This document shows, in pieces, positions 45,325-58,013 of a stretch of 64,000 nucleotides of DNA (position 1 is its first letter; the number at the start of each line of letters is the position of its first letter). This DNA comes from Acheta domesticus (taxonomy: Eukaryota > Arthropoda > Insecta > Orthoptera > Gryllidae). A program made the translations under genes and the position numbers. The notes beneath the pieces were generated by a model. The model did no database searches. It saw nothing but the letters and a program-made list of their open reading frames with translations, and had not been told where the DNA came from. Location of the stretch: the NCBI GenBank assembly GCA_031308135.1, contig JAHLJT010008446.1:168006364-168070363 (forward strand), read 5' to 3'.

Positions 45325-46002
45325 GCTGATGATCATTAACATTGATTATTTGAAATATTCCTTAGGAGAAGTTTACAATGGCTAAACTTTTTCAAAGAAA
45401 TGAACATTAGAAACCTGAATGGACTGTTTTCTTTTGATACACCGCTTCGTCCTCGCGTTACAGATGGCCGTGCAAACGTCAAGGTTCCAGGAGTTTCATA
45501 GGATGACGACGACTAGTGCCCAACTCACCACCTTCGAACTCCGGCGATATTTGTGGGTTTGAAACTGAATGTTGTCTGTGTTGGGAAGGTAATATAACTT
45601 GACCACCAAGATCGTTCTAATTATTTTCACTGAAAAATATTACGGCATTGCTATTTACTAAAATCTAAACATAAACGCTAAATCTCTTTGAAGTTTTTTA
45701 ATATGTTTCCATAGTAGTTTTTAGTAGTAACAACTCGTTTCATGAAATACGTATGTTTGTTACATTTTAAGACGCCACAATAATTCAATAGAGCAATTTT
45801 AGAAGTATTTATTTTAAATCATTTAGGAATTCACGAAATTTCATTGAAATGTTTGCGAACCTAAAATGTTTTTAATATAATTATCCACTGTTTAAAAATA
45901 TGTATTAACAATATAAACAATTACAATTTTGCAATGAAATTTCATTGCGGATGGGATATCTGTCATCTATCGAAGAAGGTAGTTTAGCCTTGGCCATTAT
46001 TT
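45325..46002. other. No recognised gene
   Basis: AT-rich sequence without recognised motifs. Confidence 0.5.
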
Positions 46003-47012
46003 TTACTTTCTCGCCTTACGAATACTTCGTAAGAAGAGAAAATTATGTAATCGTGCTCCGGAAAAAAAGCGAATTTTCGCCAGAACTCTTATAGCTGGAG
46101 TCTGGTGAGGAAAAAGTGGATAAAACCTGTTGCTACATTTAGGAAAAAATCCTCTAACTCGTGGTGTAGTAAAAATACATGTTTTGTTGCTTCTTGATAG
46201 TGAAAAATCGACTGACGGCAAAACTTCCGTCTGTTGTCAACGCTAGCGCCTAAATCGTTCAGCCGATTTTCTTCAAAAATTGATATTCCCCAATCATTTT
46301 TACTGATGTCAAGGCTTCTGGAATTTGAAACTGATATTTTAATTTTTGGGTGTACTTTACATGAAGCCCGTCGGAGATTTTCAAAGTTAAAAGAAAATGG
46401 CTCCAAATTTTTTGATAAAATTTTGTTGTTGAATTGTGCGAAGGACGTTTAAGAAAATGATGCAGATATGATTTTCGTTCATATCCCCAATTTTTCGAAA
46501 ATTGCAAAAACCTATTTAAAAACTGCAAAATTGAAGATAGAGATTTTTGCCTCAGACAAAGTCAGTTGTACAAAATTAGCACTTTAAATAAGGGCATGTG
46601 CCATTGTCTGGAAAAACGAATAGTTTTTCCGTAAATTGCGCTTTAAATTTACAAAAACAAGTTTCTCAAAAACCGCTCCACATTTTTTCTTTAAATTGTC
46701 TTCACTTATGTAATGAAGGACGATAAAAATATGGTCTTAGTCCTACTTCAGGAAAATACTTAGTTTCTTGAAAATTGCAAAAAAATATTTTAAAACTACA
46801 AAATTGTAGATAGCGATTTTTATCTCAGACAAAGTCTCTTGTACAAAATTAGCTCTTTAAAAAAGGTGATGTAGAATTTTCTGAAAAAACGAGTCGTTTT
46901 TGCGTTATCTTCGCTTCAAATTTACAAAAAAAATTTTCTGAAAGAACGCTCCAAATTTTTTCTTTAAATTTTCTCCACGTGTGTAATAAGGGACGGTAAA
47001 TAAATAAATAAA
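46003..47012 (-). repeat. E1 repeat body, long copy
   Basis: It begins with the hairpin ctttctcgccttacgaatac/ttcgtaagaagagaaa. It then has gaaaaagtggataaaacctg, aaaatcgactgacggcaaaa and tcagccgattttcttcaaaa, and two tandem blocks sharing gcaaaattgaagatagag or caaaattgtagatagcg and cagacaaagtc (about 46520 and 46800). It is the inverted counterpart of 37017-37441 and 36241-36400. Confidence 0.8.
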
Positions 47013-48327
47013 CTACTGGTGTTATAGAATGGCACAGAGTTTCTCGCAGTAGTATTATTCTGATGTCGTTCGTCGGAAATGGAATTTGGAGTAAGCCCTT
47101 CCCCGCTGCCTTTCTTTGAACTAATATATAACTACTGTAAAGACATGTTTTTTGCATGTTGACAATTACCGGCTTCCTAACGATAGAGCTGATACAATTA
47201 CGTTTTGACTGATATATAAGTCTCCACTCCGCCACTCGCTCCAATGGTCTCGCTGATTTAGGCGCTCAGGGTCTGCGCGCTTCACTTCGAAAGATGCCAG
47301 GTTCGAATCCCAGACAGGGATTTTATTTTGATGAATGTGTAGTTGCAGAAAAAACTATTGAACAGTGTAGAAACTTCATTGAAAATCATTTCTAGTACTT
47401 CTACTCACGAATAAAATCTATGCAGATAAATATACAGGACTTCTCTGTGTTCACAAATTGCATGTTGTAAACATTTTTTCAACTCTCTTATTCGATTTCT
47501 GAAATTTGTGTTGTCATATCAAGCGTTGCCTTGTGTGCATCTGTATGAACCGATTTAAGTAAAAATAGGTCTTCAACATTAAATCGAAGTACATTTTAAC
47601 CAGAACACATGCGATCAACTTACATACCCCTAACGGTTCCAAAATTATTATTGCTTTCTCGCCTTATGAATATTTCGTAAGAAGAGAGAGTTATGTAATC
47701 GTGCGCCGGAAAACGGGGAATTTACGTTTTGACTAATATATATGTATTTTGTCCGCAACTGACTCCAATGGCCAAGGTGGTTAAAGCGTGTTGAGACGGA
47801 GCGCTTCACTTCAGATGATGCCGGGTTCGAATCCCTGATAGGGATTTTAATTTGATGAATATGTTATTGCAGAAAAAACACTAAAGAGTGTAGAAACTTT
47901 ATTGAAAATCATTTGAAGTACTTCTACTCACGAATAGAATTAATGCAGATAAATATGCAGGACTTTTCTGTGTTTTCCCATATTGCATCTTTTAGACAAG
48001 TTTTCAACTCTGTTATTCGATTTCTGAAACGTATGTCATATCAATTCAATCGTTGTCTTATGTATATCTTTATGAACAAATTTAAGTAAAATTATGAGTT
48101 TTTCAACGTTAAATTGAAATACAATATAACCAGAACGCATGCGATCAACTTACATATCCCTAACGGTTCCGAAATTATTATTACTTTCTCGCCTTACGAA
48201 AATTTTGTAAGAAGAGAAAGCTACGTAATCGTGCGCCGGACAACGGGGAATTTTTGCCAGAAAAACTCTTATAGCTGGGGTCTGGTAAACGAAAAAGTGG
48301 ATAAAACCTGTTGCTAATTTAGAAAAA
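47013..48327 (+). repeat. Composite-repeat unit C, tandemly duplicated
   Basis: It starts with a variant terminus (ctactggtgttatagaatgg). It contains two tandem units of 524 and 530 bases (47200-47723 and 47724-48253), each with one tRNA-like module and one E1 hairpin. The modules are 47238-47320 (ccaatggtctcgctgattta; ggttcgaatccc) and 47762-47846 (atggccaaggtggttaaagc; gggttcgaatccc). The second matches 36801-36721 closely. Confidence 0.85.
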
Positions 48328-49094
48328 CTAGTGGTGGCTATAGAATGGCACAGACTTTCCTCGCAGAACTTAGTTTTCTAATCTTTAAAATGAACTAGTT
48401 TTTCTGTTATGAATGATGATCTTCCCAGATACCTTCTTTGAGCGCCCAAAGGACATTTTTTTTACATTCTCTGAATTTTTCGGCTTCCTAATGCGAGAAA
48501 TGAAACCACCATACACTTATTACTATTATATAAGTGATAGTGTCATGCATAGCTATTGTGGTCGCAGACGTTACTTCGGCGAGCATTGGCACAGCTCTTC
48601 CGAGGGAAGCTTCGTCGGTTCGAGCCCTCGTCAGGGAATATTATTTGTCAAAATTCTCTATTGTCACAGGAAATAATTGAGAATTCTAGAAACTTTATTG
48701 AGAACCATGTAAAGCCATTTGAATTACAAATATTACAATAATTACGATAAATGAACTGGAAGTGTCTGTATATATTTTTCGAATTTTTAACTTTTAACAT
48801 TTTTTCACGTCTCTTCTTGGATTTGTAAAACGTATGTACCACGGTATCAATTGTTTATTTATCAAGCATTTACCACTTTATAGCCCGGTTCGATTCTTTT
48901 CATGGCTCTGTTCGACCCATACGGTGCTAGGGTGGTGTAGTAGAAGTGCCGATTCGTTAACGTTGAGGATCTTATTTCGGGTTTTCGAAACGGAAAAGGT
49001 TTGCTGGTAGAAAACACACTTGCTGGTTTATGAAGTAGTGAAATAGCATTTAGGAAGCAGTGCGAGAAAGTATGTGCTTTGGAAGCACCACTAG
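48328..49094 (+). repeat. Composite-repeat unit B+D with inverted hairpin-CTAG ends
   Basis: The left end is ctagtggtggctatagaatg and the right end is tgctttggaagcaccactag. Module B (48550-48638) carries gcattggcacagctcttcc and the B-box-like ggttcgagccc. Module D (48929-48990) carries ggtggtgtagtagaagtgcc. It is the inverted counterpart of 35534-36240. Confidence 0.85.
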
Positions 49095-50650
49095 TTATAT
49101 TATTGCAATGGAGATTCCCTAGTGATTTTCTGTAGGTAAAGTTAGAATAAAAAATCTGTAATTTTTTCTGAATTTATAAAGAACAAATATTTTAAAACTC
49201 GCAATGATACTTAGGACGTCCGCTAGCGATCTTTTTTGTCAGCGAAAAGTCTATTTGCATGCCCTTCCTGATCGAGGGGAAGAGAGGACGTAACGCGATT
49301 TCATTCCAATAATGCGTAGAGAACATGTACTCACATTCGAATATTATCGAATAAAAACATTAAATTCACAGTTATAAAGATGATTCTGAATTATTGAATG
49401 ATAAATATCAAATGAATTAAAAATATCAACTTAAAGTTTGCATACGTTCATTTAGAAATTTCTATATTTGTGTAAATAAAGTAGTATTTTGCGATGTGTG
49501 ATCCTACTCAGGTGATCTTTCCACGCACAAAATTGAATATTTCTTTATTTGAAAATCGTAACATTCCATTCATCCAATCAAATGCAGTTTACAGCAAATA
49601 GCCTTGTGTGTTCCCTATTTTTAAATGATAATAATTAAACATGAGGAACAAATAGTTTCTGACTGTCGGTTTTAACAGAAACTTTTGAAAAAAAAAAAAA
49701 AATACAGTCATTCGGTTGCTCTGATAGAAAAGCAGAAAACTACCGTTTTAGCATAATGCACGTTGAAAAATATTTTTGTAATCAATTTCCTCCCTATTTT
49801 GTAAAGATATCGACTCGCACATTTCTGGTCTTAAAAGAGAATATAAAACACAGAATAAAAGTTATGTTCATTCTCGTCGAGAAACAGACGGATTCAGCGG
49901 AATTAATTGGCCACAGAATTTGTTTACAAGCTACGTGCTTTTTAAGCGTATGTGGAGGGCAAAAGTGTGACATTGGCGCACTGTTTTTTCAGTATGCTAT
50001 TGTAGAGCGTATGAATTAAGTGCAAACAAATGGAGTCATTGTAAGATGCTAATTACTTATAAACAATTACATGTCGCGAGAACGCAATTTGATATCCAAT
50101 CGGATTCCGGAATTTTGTATTTTGTTTTAACTCCATTCAGATGAGACGATAAAAATTTGCAACAATTGCATATTATACACAATTTTCAACTTTGCAAATC
50201 TAAAAGGAGGAGAGTCTCCCTATGTCACAGAACCGAAAAAAAGCGAATTAACAATTTTGCAACACATTAACAATTTTATAAACAAATTCGAAATATGCGT
50301 TAGAACGGCCGGGAAAGCTCCATAAATTGTGCCTGAAAAGAACATATTAAAACAGCAGTTGACAGGAGTTATAAATTCATTTCTAATAGTATAATTGTTG
50401 CTAAAATGCTAAATATTTACTGGTCTATTGACAGTAATTCTGGACGGAAACCCCCCGCTCAGAAATATTATTTTCGTAATGGCGTACGCGCAGGCTAAAT
50501 CCCTTCTTCGGCAGGGAAATACGAAGTAATTTCCACATCATACGTAAGCGAACTATAATGCGTCCAAGCATTTGATTGCAGTACAGAGCTCATGGAGAAC
50601 AGCGTTGTCACCTCTCAAAAGCGCTTACACGCAACACTCGCCGTGCTGGA
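49095..50650. other. No recognised gene
   Basis: AT-rich. The plus frame 49756-50019 (87 codons) has no recognised motif. Confidence 0.45.
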
Positions 50651-51600
50651 TACTCGGATTGACATGAAATTTTGCCAGCCTGTTCAGCACCTTTCAAAAT
50701 CCATAAATATTGATTTTTAAAGAGAGAAGCATCGCAAGTAGTGGTTTTGCGACAATTAGTATTCAGACCTTTCATGACCTCCTGCCTGTCGAAGCGTGGA
50801 AATCGCCGCGCCCCGCCCTGTCGCCAGGATCTGAGGTGCCTGCGAGGGCATGCAATGTGTTAAAAACGGGTGTTTACGTGACAGGTTCAGAAAGTCTAGA
50901 AGGTCGAACACATACGTGGAATAATCCAAAGACAATTATTGCAAAGATATGAGCCTCTGAAAATGTTATCTCGATAAATAAAAATTTTCAAAGCAATGAC
51001 ATCAAGTGCACCGTATGTAAGATTATTTTTCACGTTTCTTAAATATTGCATTGGTTTACGACTTCGGTAAAATTATTAAGAATGCGTGTTACTGTGCCGT
51101 TGAAACTAAAAAGAGACCAACGGATATGACCTTTGACACCAGTCGTGAAATAACGAACGCTATAATAACTGACATCGGTTGATAAGCGGTTTTGACACTG
51201 CCGATGCAATTTTGCTCGTTGCAGGAAGCGCGGAGGTCATGAAAGGTCTTGATGCAAAACGTCTCTAATACACTATTTCTTATAATCCCTAACACTTCAA
51301 AATTTGAATAGTATGTGGGTTTTGCTTGGTGTTCTACCAGCTGGCGAAATGTTCCGAATGTTTGCTGCACTCGCTTCCAATACCGGATGTCCCACGAAAG
51401 GGGAGCTGTCTTCCCACGGTCGATAAACGTTGACAACTCAGGGTTTCGCCAGTCTGTGAGTGTGAATGTCACAGATGACAAAGTTAGTTTTCCTATTATT
51501 TTATTCATAAGCAAGATGGGATTTCGGCAGGGGGTCTCATCCTTTGTTCAGTTACGTACCACTTACAAGCCTGGAGCAAATTAGAATACAACTTGAACGA
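50651..51600. other. Unassigned; short inverted repeat
   Basis: agacctttcatgacctcc (about 50766) and its near reverse complement ggaggtcatgaaaggtcttg (about 51232) are about 470 bases apart. The minus frame 51514-51089 (141 codons) has no known motif. It may be an unclassified element. Confidence 0.35.
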
Positions 51601-52689
51601 AAATATTTTCAAAACATGTTAAATAGATGGCTTAATATTAGAAATTACAGATTTTTGATAAAAAAGATGTATTATTATTATTATTATTAGAATTAGAATT
51701 ATTATTTAAAAAAAACAGACCTTTCAATGAGAGTAAAATCTGAAATATCAATAGCAAAACAAATCCAATTCCAGTAGGAACAGATTGTTTATTCATCACA
51801 TATTGACGAGGCTTTAATTGTTTTGCGCGAATGACATCGATATCAATGTCAATATTGCTAATTTTCAGTCTCAAGTCCTTTTGTACGTCCAATTTATCCA
51901 CTTTTTTAATGTAAAATAAAGGGAAAATGCCAATTCACAAAGGTGAGACGACATGGATGGTATCAAATACTGCAAGGGTTTGTGCGGACAATGCATAATA
52001 TTCTTTTCGAACACTCAGCTAATAATTCATCCCATATTTGCATTTATTTTTTTAACGGTAACATTTATTTTTTTACGGCACATTTTACGACAACTACTAG
52101 TTGAATGTCTTTGGCGTTAATATTATTAAATGTAAAATTTCTAATTCATTTTTAAATATGTTTAAATGTATTTCACTGTTTTAATAAGTGAAATTCAAAA
52201 ATAAATACTCCATTTTTCCTTTCACATCGCCTGTTGAGAATCGCTGAGAAGGATTCAAGATCACTGAACGACATGAGATGTTGGTTCGGAGCGCACGAAA
52301 TATTGTTTTTATTATCGTGTAACTCAAGAACCATGATTAATACAGAATTGTAGTTGGTCTCATATCAAAATTTGGACTTCCCTAAGTCATTTCATCCGCT
52401 GGGTGTTTGTGCTTTTCTGCAATAATAAAAAAGTTTCTCGCATAGTGAAAATTTAAGGACGTCAAAATGTTGAAGTAAGCATTTGGTTATCATTTATAAT
52501 TAATTTCATGGAAATTAAACCATAAAACTAAATTACAAAATAACCAACATATTCATAAGAGTTCTGGGAATAACTGGTAGAAAAACCAAGATCAACACAA
52601 CTGAAGCTATCGTTGAATGAACTTGTTAAGTACTTGCGTGTGAAATTGGATGGACGAGCCGAATAACCCCGACCCTCTTGAATCGGCAA
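51601..52689. other. No recognised gene; (ATT)n at 51669-51689
   Basis: AT-rich, with a short ATT microsatellite. Confidence 0.5.
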
Positions 52690-53067
52690 CACAGCTTGCG
52701 GGAGAAAAGAGTCTTACGTACTTCTATACCCAAGTTGGCGGGTTCAAACCCGCTCGAAGCCGTGGATTTTTAGGGGCGAAAAAATCCTTCGTACGCCTTC
52801 CTTCGGAGGGGAAGTAAAGCCGGCTGTCCCATGTTAGTAGATTTACTTGCATGTAAAAGATCCTCAAGCCTAAATGAAGCCTCTGAGCTAAATTCAAATC
52901 GCCTGTTTCGTCGCCTCAGAAATACCTTCTTTCCGCTAGTTGGTGCTTTCACCAACCAAACTAGTGGTGCTCCTTTGAGCGTAGCGAAATTTGCGTGGTC
53001 AGACGGAAGAGCAGGCCTCATGGCTTGAGTCTCGCCACGTAAAATAAGGCATCAATTCAATTCAATA
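52690..53067 (+). mobile_element. tRNA-derived SINE
   Basis: B-box-like ggcgggttcaaacccgctc lies at about 52737. The body has gaggggaagtaaagccg, tcccatgttagtagattta and gcatgtaaaagatcctc, a layout seen in several arthropod SINEs. The end is a (aattc)n-type tail (tcaattcaattcaatac, 53052-53067). The A-box region is degenerate. Confidence 0.7.
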
Positions 53068-53580
53068 CGTAAAATTGTACTGGATAGAAAGAGAGGGCAA
53101 TACTCCATAATGCGCCGTACTGCAATTAAATGTTTGGATGCACAGTAGGTCCCCTCCCCTGAGACAGCGTCGTTTCTACCCCTTGGGACTTTGCACAATC
53201 ACACACAACTGCGGTCTGCCTGCTACTGATTGGTCAACGCGTCCCTAACCCTGGCCGCGGGGTGTCCAATTTTGTCGACGCTGTTGAGAAGATAGTATTT
53301 CAGCGGCGGGTTCTTCTAAGGGGTAGTTTACATAGACTTTGTTTCACGTAAGGAAGGAGGAATTGAAGCCACCTGGGACAATGCAATAGTCGAGATAGAG
53401 ACGTATATAGTCAGCCATCAAGATGACCCACTAATGAGGCAGATCATTAAATCTTGCCGAATAATGGGAAATAGGCATTTTTAGTGTAGCAGGAAGCATT
53501 ACGACGAAAAAAAAGTAAGGCACGCAGAATAACACTGACACTGAACTTCTGATGCTACTAAACATGAAATGTGAGACTAA
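53068..53580. other. No recognised gene
   Basis: Moderately GC-rich part at 53140-53330; nothing identified. Confidence 0.45.
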
Positions 53581-54620
53581 CTAGTGGTGCTACAGAATGG
53601 CACAGACTTTCTCGTATTAGTTTTCTATTTCCTTCGGTCTCGGCTAGCTATTCGGAATTGACACATACTCGTCCCAGCTGCCATCTATCCCCACCCAAAC
53701 TACATGTTTTGACATTTTCTTAATTTTTCGGTTTCCTAATGGTAGAACGGAAACATTAATTTTAAAATATTAAAGAACACAAAAACCTCGTCCTACATGG
53801 CAATTTTCCTTTACAATTTTGCAGCCGTTTTTAAGAAAATGGCGTTTAAGTGCTACTAAAAATGTGAAATTTGAAGCTCATTTTCACAGAAAATTTTTGA
53901 GTTTTCAAAAGACTTCATTTAAATTCATTTGAAGAACATTAACTTATAAATACAATAGTGTTTACGAATTGCTGGTAATGTGCACATTAAAGATGTGAGA
54001 GATCTTTCAAAAAATTACATTTGCGTAATTTTTGAAAAAAACAAAAAAAATACCCCCAATGTACTTTACGTCATATTAAGAGTGCAATTAGCACTATCCG
54101 TTTCAAAACTTAGAAGAAAAAATTTGGAGTCATTTAAGAGAAAATGGCGTTTGAGCGTTTCTGAAAATGCGGAATTTTTAGCTAGTTTTCACAGAAAACG
54201 AGTTTTGGAGAAACTTTACTTGACATTATTTAAAGCACTCACACATTATCTCATAGCATTTAGCACTATCCCTACCAAAAGTTTAAAGAAACAATTTGGA
54301 GCCGTTTTTTAGAAAATCTTGTTTTTGTATTTTTTTTAAAAAATTGCACATATTACACGCAATATTTAGCGAAAAGTACTAAACTTTTCAAAAAATGTAC
54401 ATGACCTTAAAGAAAAAACTCACTTTGAAGAACAAATTTTATTTGAAGTAAAAATGTCTATCTACAATTTGTAGTTCTAGAAAGACGCCGAAAAAATTTT
54501 AAACTTCTGCAATTTTCGAAAATTCAGTTGTCCGTGAAAATCGGATCTATGCTACCTTAAGTGTATTTTACTCCATTCTTACAAGAAATTTAAAGGAAAA
54601 ATTTGGGGCAGTTTTTGAGA
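53581..54620 (+). repeat. E1 repeat with hairpin-CTAG start
   Basis: It starts ctagtggtgctacagaatgg, then cacagactttctcg. The body repeats related blocks with aaatttggagtca, gagaaaatggcg and cacagaaaa (about 53830, 54115 and 54290). Confidence 0.7.
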
Positions 54621-55029
54621 AAATTTCCAATCTCTACTCTTAATTCTAACATATTTACATTACGTACATTACTCTCATCACTTTCACTATTTGCATGGCC
54701 TTTACAATCTGGCAGCTCAACTTGCCACTGGCGCTTGTGCTTGCCTTAATTAAGCTTAATTCTAACATACGTACATTATTTATACACTACTGCAGCTACA
54801 ATATCTAACATACTTATAAACTACTTACATTAGACGCTAAAAATAAGGAAATAAAAAGCAGAATAAATTTTAAAAAATAAAATATTTTTAAAAAGAATAA
54901 ATAAAAAAGGGGAAAAAGGGAAATAAATAAACACTAACATAGGTACTAAGTTTAAGTTCATTGTGATCTAGGCTCTAATCCTACTAATGGACTGGTCTTT
55001 AAAGTCTGCCAGAGCGTGATTTTCTTGCA
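54621..55029. other. No recognised gene
   Basis: taattctaacatatttacat at about 54648 recurs as taattctaacatacgtacat at about 54758. Otherwise unassigned AT-rich DNA. Confidence 0.45.
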
Positions 55030-55870
55030 AAGATTGTATCTTTGATAACACCCCACGAGAAAAAGACCATTGGAGTAAAGTCTGGTGATCGTTGCGGCCA
55101 TTCAATTGGACCTCGTCGATTTATCCAGCTTTTGGGTAATTCATTGTCAAGAGACTCACGCACAGTTAAAGCATATTGGGATGGAGCTCCATCTTGCTGG
55201 AAGTATTACTCTTCATTACCTTGCTGTAGACGTAATTCATAAAATCCCAGTATCCCTCAGGATGTTAAGGTCGGCGTCGTGGATAACAGTTGTATTGAAG
55301 AAAAAATGCCCATGACTCCTTGACACGAAAGGCAAGCCCAAACTGAAACCCCAGGTTCAATTGTTTTTCCAATGACAAAATGGGAGTGTTTTGTGCAGTA
55401 GTAGACACAGTTATGCCTATAATAGTGCCAGACAGCTTAAAATTCGCTTTGTCAGACCAAATTTTACGAACACTTCCCTTTCGACATTCAAAGAATCTCG
55501 CAGTTACAAACAGCGATCTGGATCATCCTCTGATAATCCATCCAATACTTTTCGCCGGTATATTTGCAAACCTAAACATTGCATTAGACGCCCGAAGTAT
55601 ATGTGGGAAATGTCCAACTTAACACGCTCTTTTGTATTTCCAGGCTTTGGACAAACTAAGCAACTACCATTTCTTTTCAATGTAACACTCACTGGTCGAC
55701 CACTCTTTGGCGCATAACAAACAGACCCAGTTCGATCAAATCTGTTGAGCAAACTGTAAAATAATAGTCTATTTGGTGGTGGTGTCTTGAATTCTTCTGT
55801 CCATTTCCGATGTACCTGTTCAGCATTCTCTTCCAGTATCTTTTTATTATCTACTTCCGTTAGTCATTGC
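55030..55870 (-). pseudogene. IS630-type (Tc1/mariner superfamily) transposase remnant
   Basis: On the minus strand the order is: KILEENAEQVHRKWTEEF (DUF4817-like), LLNRFDRTGSVCYAPKSGRP (HTH), then in other frames SDKANFKLSG (first catalytic Asp), QQDGAPSQYALTVRESLDNE (second) and RRGPIEWPQRSPDFTP (third). Many frame changes show it is dead. No TIRs could be assigned with confidence. Confidence 0.75.
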
Positions 55871-55983
55871 TTATATTACCAGCCATAATTATCTGAATAT
55901 CTGAAAGAATAGTAAAACCGTCTTACAACATAAAAATATAGCATCCGTTCTGAATACCTGTATATCCCCCTGTACACCTATAA

Positions 55984-56439
55984 ACAGGGGGTTAGACAAA
56001 ATTAACTGAACACCTGACGCATAAAAAATATGTATTTATTTTTGTGTAGGGTCACCATTTCCTTCCAGAACAGCAGCAATTCTTCGCGAAACAGATTTGT
56101 AGAATAATTTCCAACGGAATGACCTTCCATTCTTATACCAAAAGATCCGTCCGTCAATTGCTTCAACGATGTTGGAGCTGGAAATCTACTCATCCCCCCC
56201 CTCTAAAACGCCTCATAACGGTTCAATTATGTTGAAGTCTGGCGATTGTGCTGGCCAGGGAAGATGTATAATGCAAACCAAGCTTGAACCTTTTTTGCTG
56301 TGTATGGGCGCATTATCATATTGGAATATAGCTGTGTTTGGCAATACTATGCTAGTCATTGTAAGCATTACATTGTTAAGGAGTCGAGATATTAGTTCGC
56401 AGTAATCCGGCAAGTGATGGTAATGAGTTGTGTGAATAA
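55984..56439 (-). mobile_element. Tc1-type element, truncated
   Basis: The minus-strand transposase end shows FQYDNAPIHSKKG (second catalytic Asp), PWPAQSPDFNIIEPL (with the Glu of DD34E) and, in another frame, the C-terminal PTSLKQLTDGSFGIRMEGHS. The TIR-like end is cagggggttagacaaaat at about 55986. The other end is lost where a hairpin-CTAG repeat begins at 56440. Confidence 0.8.
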
Positions 56440-57020
56440 CTAGTGGTACTAAAACAGCACGTACTTTCTCAACCGTACTTTCACGCAAATTTACACGAAT
56501 AGTACTCAAATTTTTCAAAAATTGTACATGACCTTATTTCAAAATTATCATTAAGGAACAGATTTCATTAACGAAAAAATAACCATCTTCAATATATTCG
56601 TTGTAAGAAGACGTCGAAAAAAAGTTTGAACTTTCGGAATTTTTGAAAAATTAGTTTTCAACTATAATTAGACTTGTACTATTCTCTTAAACGTCACTCA
56701 CACTATCCTACAACAAATTTAATCAAATTTCGAAAATGTCTCAGGGGCTTCATGTAAAGTACCCCCCAAAATTAAAATACTGGTTTCAAATTCACGGGGC
56801 CATTACATCAGCCACATCGATTGAGGAATATCAATTTCGAAGAAAATCGACTGAACGGTTTAGCAGCTAGCGTTGTTCACAGATGGACAGACTTTAGCGG
56901 TCATTTGATTTTTCTGTATCAAGGTCCCACAAAACATGGATTATGGCTATACCACGAACAAGAGGATCTTTTTTCTAAATTTAGCACCTGGATTTATCCA
57001 CTTTTTCGTTACCGACACCC
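56440..57020 (+). repeat. E1 repeat with hairpin-CTAG start
   Basis: It starts ctagtggtactaaaacagca, then cgtactttctc. The body has tcatgtaaagtaccccccaa, aaaatcgactgaacgg, and ccactttttcgttaccgaca at the end. Confidence 0.75.
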
Positions 57021-57349
57021 TGTAATGAGTTTTTCACAGGCTCGTGCTTTCAGAGCAGCTAACATTAATTCGTAAACACATTAAAAGAGATTTACTTACG
57101 TCGAGGTCAGACCGCGAGAAAGGACAATAATTGTCCAGTCTTGGTAACCAGATTGTCACTAACTATGCAGGGAATATAATGTATGAAATACGATGTTCCA
57201 CACCTTCTCACAACATTTATAAAAATAAATTTCAATACCATGAGTGTTCATTTTATAACTGATATGTTTATTTTCTCTCCCCTTTTGTGTTCTCTTCTAT
57301 GCAGGTTCTGGTCTAATAGAGAAGTTTCATAATCAAAGTTTCATAATAA
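57021..57349. other. No recognised gene
   Basis: AT-rich. Confidence 0.5.
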
Positions 57350-57720
57350 ATGTAACTTCATTATTTGTGCACGTCTTCTGAATTTCAGTGGGAAATATAG
57401 TTATTCAAATTATAGTTTTCCATATTGTCGCGGCAAAAAGTATTATTCTTTTAAGTATTATTCTTTGAAGAACATGATAAGGGTTAAGAACACAAATGTA
57501 ATTTTAATTTACCTTTGAAAATATATTTTATTATATAGGAGCGAATATTTTTGTCAACAAAACTTTAAAAGAAAAAAGCTCTTTTTCTGTATTCAAAATT
57601 CGACTAGAATATGGTTTAGGATAGAGATCACGGAATTACGAAAATGTGCACAAATTTCACTTCTCCCCATAGCTCGTCACACACAGTTTTAAAACTGTGT
57701 TTGAAGTAAATAAATAAATA
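57350..57720 (+). repeat. Dispersed repeat R3, longest copy
   Basis: Its first part aligns with 30095-30240 and its second part with 20432-20645. It ends in a short (AAAT)n. Confidence 0.8.
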
Positions 57721-58013
57721 GCTCATGTTATCTGCATCTTCATTTAAAACTTCAAACTGTAATTCTGAAATGCCTTTCAACAATTTAGCAGTACACAGCA
57801 CGCAATAACCACTGAAGGAACTGTTTCCAACTATTCTTATTTTATATAGTAGTACAGGGAATCTTTGTATCACCTGTCAGAAACATCGTTCTAGTATAAT
57901 AACGAGCTCCTTAACCAAGATGTTATTGAATGAGATTTCCTCGGGTGTTTTATTTCAGTATGGCGTAAGCAACCATGGAGTTTGCAGGATATGATGGCTC
58001 CAATTAAAACTAC
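57721..58013. other. No recognised gene
   Basis: The minus frame 57873-57628 (81 codons) has no known motif. Confidence 0.45.

Noticed and set aside
47238..48990. tRNA genes
   Set aside because: A and B boxes are recognisable, but the acceptor stems do not pair and the segments sit in dispersed repeats. They are tRNA-like, not functional tRNA genes.
52970..52985. ctagtggtgct inside the SINE at 52.7 kb as a repeat terminus
   Set aside because: The following bases (cctttgagcg) do not match the terminus; probably chance similarity.
53960..54312. 110-codon plus frame
   Set aside because: It lies in the E1 repeat body and has no motif; other E1 copies do not keep it open.
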